The notes under the pieces were generated by a model. It was not told the origin of the DNA, did not search any database, and worked only from the letters and a program-made list of their open reading frames with translations. The translations under genes were made by a program, and so were the position numbers. This document shows, piece by piece, positions 30,166 through 31,833 of a DNA stretch of 31,833 nucleotides; position 1 is the stretch's first letter; each line of letters opens with the position of its first letter. Source of the DNA: a virus; IMG/VR virus record IMGVR_UViG_3300027763_000020, positions 1 through 31,833 of that record, one strand, 5' to 3'.

Positions 30166-30432
30166 TTACAATCCGCGGAAATTCCACAATCCATTGTAAA
30201 CGCGGACGCGATCAATGTGACCATATGTATTCGGGTCCTTGATTTGCAACGCATAACGGCATTCCATTAATACCGTTTGAACATCCATCGGAAATTGTTT
30301 TGTAACCGATGTGCCGGAATCGGTGTATGACATCATTGTTTTACCATCCATCAACAATGCGGCGGCCTTGTCGGCGATGGCCTCAATGCGTTGTTGGGAT
30401 AAAATAAGAAAACAACCGGTTGTTCGGGCCAT
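30166..30432 (-). CDS. gpW-like head-tail joining protein
   Basis: ATG at 30432 gives 88 residues. The start MARTTGCFLILSQQRIEAIAD is followed by AALLMDGKTMMSYTDSGTSVTKQFPMDV, the size and order of lambda gpW: helix, hairpin loop with polar residues, helix (QTVLMECRYALQI). Position, between terL and the portal, is that of gpW in lambda. Longer starts (to 30492) would cover the conserved motif and 44 bp of terL, so I prefer 30432, which lies two bases after the motif. Confidence 0.6.
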   Translation of the reverse strand: MARTTGCFLILSQQRIEAIADKAAALLMDGKTMMSYTDSGTSVTKQFPMDVQTVLMECRYALQIKDPNTYGHIDRVRVYNGLWNFRGL

Positions 30433-30434
30433 AT

Positions 30435-30451
30435 ATAATGCGATGTTGTCA
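30435..30451 (-). promoter_or_regulatory. Intergenic 17-nt motif, copy 1
   Basis: TGACAACATCGCATTAT on the minus strand, two bases before ATG 30432; its first three bases are the TGA stop codon of terL. Confidence 0.65.
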
Positions 30452-31833
30452 ACCATTTGCATTGGATTCATTGGTTTCACCGGATTGGTCATCCGCCGGT
30501 GCCTTAATCTTTAATTGTGATATTAAACGCCACCCCAAGGCCGGTAACATTTGCATAACTTCACAATCCCAAAAATGGTTATCCCGCGATGCGATTTGTT
30601 CCCATATCGGTTTTCCATTACTTGTAATGGTCCGCTTTTCCGATTGCATTTGTTGAATGTAAGCTTCCGGAACATCCGCCGCCATTGTGTGTTTTCCTTG
30701 GCGGATTAATAAGCTCAATGTGTCTTTAAATCTTAAATTGGAAAAATATGTTCGTTTGGTCCGCTTGGTTCCAATGTTTTCAACCACCGGCGGGGAATAA
30801 GGCCGATATTCCGATTTGGTCCCCATGGGCGTTCGCACCTTCCATGTAAATTCGTTTCGTTGGTCACCGCGGGTGGCATGCCATCCATTATTTGCACAGG
30901 CCGTTAACACTTCATCCTGTTGATCGCCGGAATCAATAAATGTATTATGCGGATTAACTAAATATTTTTTTTGCACATCAATCAATTCACCCCATGCAAA
31001 ACAATATCCGCATTGAATTAATCGAGATTCGCCGGCACCGTTCCATGATCGCACAATCCAATAAAAACCCCGGCGTTGCACATCGATTGTTAAAAATCTC
31101 ATGCGTACAAAATCCGGTGCATTACGCATTTCCGGTGTAATCATTGAACCCGGTGTTGGTTTGCCATTAATAAATCCGCCTTCCTGTTCCCAATCTTCCC
31201 CAAGCTTGTAAACCCCGGCGGTGGATGTAATGTTAATTTCGTCCGCTTCCTCTTTAAATGTTCGGGCCAACCGTTTCATTAAAAATTCCCGGCGGGATGT
31301 GTTGTCCGCCCGGTCCATAACGGCCTGTTTACTTTCGATGCATTCCACCGCAAGATCACCCCAAGTTAATCCCCATTGCATGGCCAACGCGTTGTACGCG
31401 TAACCCCGGCGGCCGGCCGGGGCATTTGGATTACCACAAACATATTCACCGGTTTTATTTAATTCGGTACGCGTTTTGTTGGAATCTTCAAATTGATGTT
31501 TGCAACCGGCACATTCATATTTTGTTCCCTTACGCACCATATCCAAATTCCATCCGGATGCGGTTTTGGCATCGGCCGGGAATTTAATTTGTTCCCATAC
31601 ATAGGGTTGCCGGTGGCCACAATGCGGACATGCAAATGTCCATTGGTGTTGTGATGTTGATGCAAACCATGTGGACCAATCATCCCCTTCAACACCGGCT
31701 TGTGAAACCAACACCACTTTGGATTGCCAACGAAACGCGGTGGTGCGGGCCAAGGCCTCTTTTAAGCTTCCCGGTTTCCATTGCCATACTTCATCACCCA
31801 ACAAATAACGGATGGATCGGCGTTGCAAATTCC
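30449..31833 (-). CDS. terL: Terminase large subunit, C-terminal part (GpA family)
   Basis: This is the continuation of the gene begun at 599, coding for about 420 residues after the junction (31706); 31707-31833 duplicates the start of the window. It has a zinc-ribbon-like CPHCGHRQ and CAGCKHQF, near residues 226-229 and 266-269 of the joined protein, and nuclease acidic residues in LTIDVQRRG and FIDSGDQQDEV, matching GpA-type terminases. The TGA stop is part of the 17-nt motif. The end is acidic and low-complexity (DDQSGETNESNANG). Packaging probably uses cos sites as for other GpA members. Confidence 0.9.
   Translation of the reverse strand, partial: NLQRRSIRYLLGDEVWQWKPGSLKEALARTTAFRWQSKVVLVSQAGVEGDDWSTWFASTSQHQWTFACPHCGHRQPYVWEQIKFPADAKTASGWNLDMVRKGTKYECAGCKHQFEDSNKTRTELNKTGEYVCGNPNAPAGRRGYAYNALAMQWGLTWGDLAVECIESKQAVMDRADNTSRREFLMKRLARTFKEEADEINITSTAGVYKLGEDWEQEGGFINGKPTPGSMITPEMRNAPDFVRMRFLTIDVQRRGFYWIVRSWNGAGESRLIQCGYCFAWGELIDVQKKYLVNPHNTFIDSGDQQDEVLTACANNGWHATRGDQRNEFTWKVRTPMGTKSEYRPYSPPVVENIGTKRTKRTYFSNLRFKDTLSLLIRQGKHTMAADVPEAYIQQMQSEKRTITSNGKPIWEQIASRDNHFWDCEVMQMLPALGWRLISQLKIKAPADDQSGETNESNANG
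31707..31833. repeat. Terminal direct repeat, right copy
   Basis: Exact copy of positions 1-127, inside the large terminase gene. Do not count it twice. Confidence 0.95.

Noticed and set aside
1-31833. Search for integrase, repressor, tRNA genes, CRISPR arrays and IS elements
   Set aside because: I saw no such proteins or motifs, no cloverleaf-like sequence ending in CCA, no regularly spaced repeats and no inverted-repeat-bounded transposase. Absence of tRNA was judged by eye only.

Overview
This window is a complete, circularly assembled genome of a small tailed bacteriophage. The first 127 bases are repeated exactly as the last 127, so the unit genome is about 31,706 bp, and the large terminase gene runs through the junction. 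Every gene I could support lies on the minus strand, packed with short overlaps (TAATG, ATGA) and no gene-free gap above about 260 bp. The morphogenesis genes (lambda GpA-type terminase, gpW-like joiner, lambda-type portal, S49 prohead protease, HK97-fold capsid, tail completion proteins, tape measure, collagen-like fibre) indicate a siphovirus with a short tail. I saw no integrase, excisionase or CI-like repressor, so a lytic lifestyle is likely. The host cannot be fixed. There is almost no Shine-Dalgarno sequence before start codons; the leaders are A/C-rich (often AACC-ATG). The recognisable promoters are of the TTGACA/TATAAT type. A host lineage that relies little on Shine-Dalgarno is suggested (Verrucomicrobiota or Bacteroidota are guesses).

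Reading in the direction of transcription (right to left), the early/middle block starts at a strong promoter near 13,981-14,010 and runs to about 1,500. It holds small unknown proteins, a C5 DNA methyltransferase, a secreted lysozyme-like protein, a RuvC-like resolvase, an ERF annealing protein, a string of small proteins (one DUF551-like), a PD-(D/E)XK exonuclease, an SSB-like protein, a dNMP kinase, a calcineurin-type phosphoesterase, a winged-helix-like protein with an operator-like site in front, a DnaB-N/RecA-type replicative ATPase, and a sigma-region-4-like HTH protein placed where a late regulator would sit. Exonuclease, annealing protein, SSB and resolvase together form a recombination module.

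The late block starts after a 258-bp non-coding region (a TATAAT with a poor -35) with terS, then terL across the window ends, and continues from about 30,450 down to 14,121: head genes, a possible moron (87-aa gene with its own promoter and flanked by terminators), tail genes, the fibre, and a lysis/membrane cassette with a holin-like protein, a lipoprotein/membrane protein and an HEXXH mini-protein. A hairpin at 14,078-14,097 separates it from the early promoter.

The most unusual signals are: (1) a HAD-like phosphatase domain, with the nucleophile Asp replaced by Asn, fused to the C-terminal side of the S49 prohead protease; (2) a 17-nt motif repeated exactly (one W position) five times at structural gene boundaries, four times 2-3 nt before the ATG, resembling the moron promoter with 10 bp of spacer removed; (3) four G-quadruplex-type runs on the template strand near gene ends; (4) a very strong lack of CT on the coding strand that breaks down in a segment of the tail fibre and in the two flanks, but not the middle, of the methyltransferase gene.
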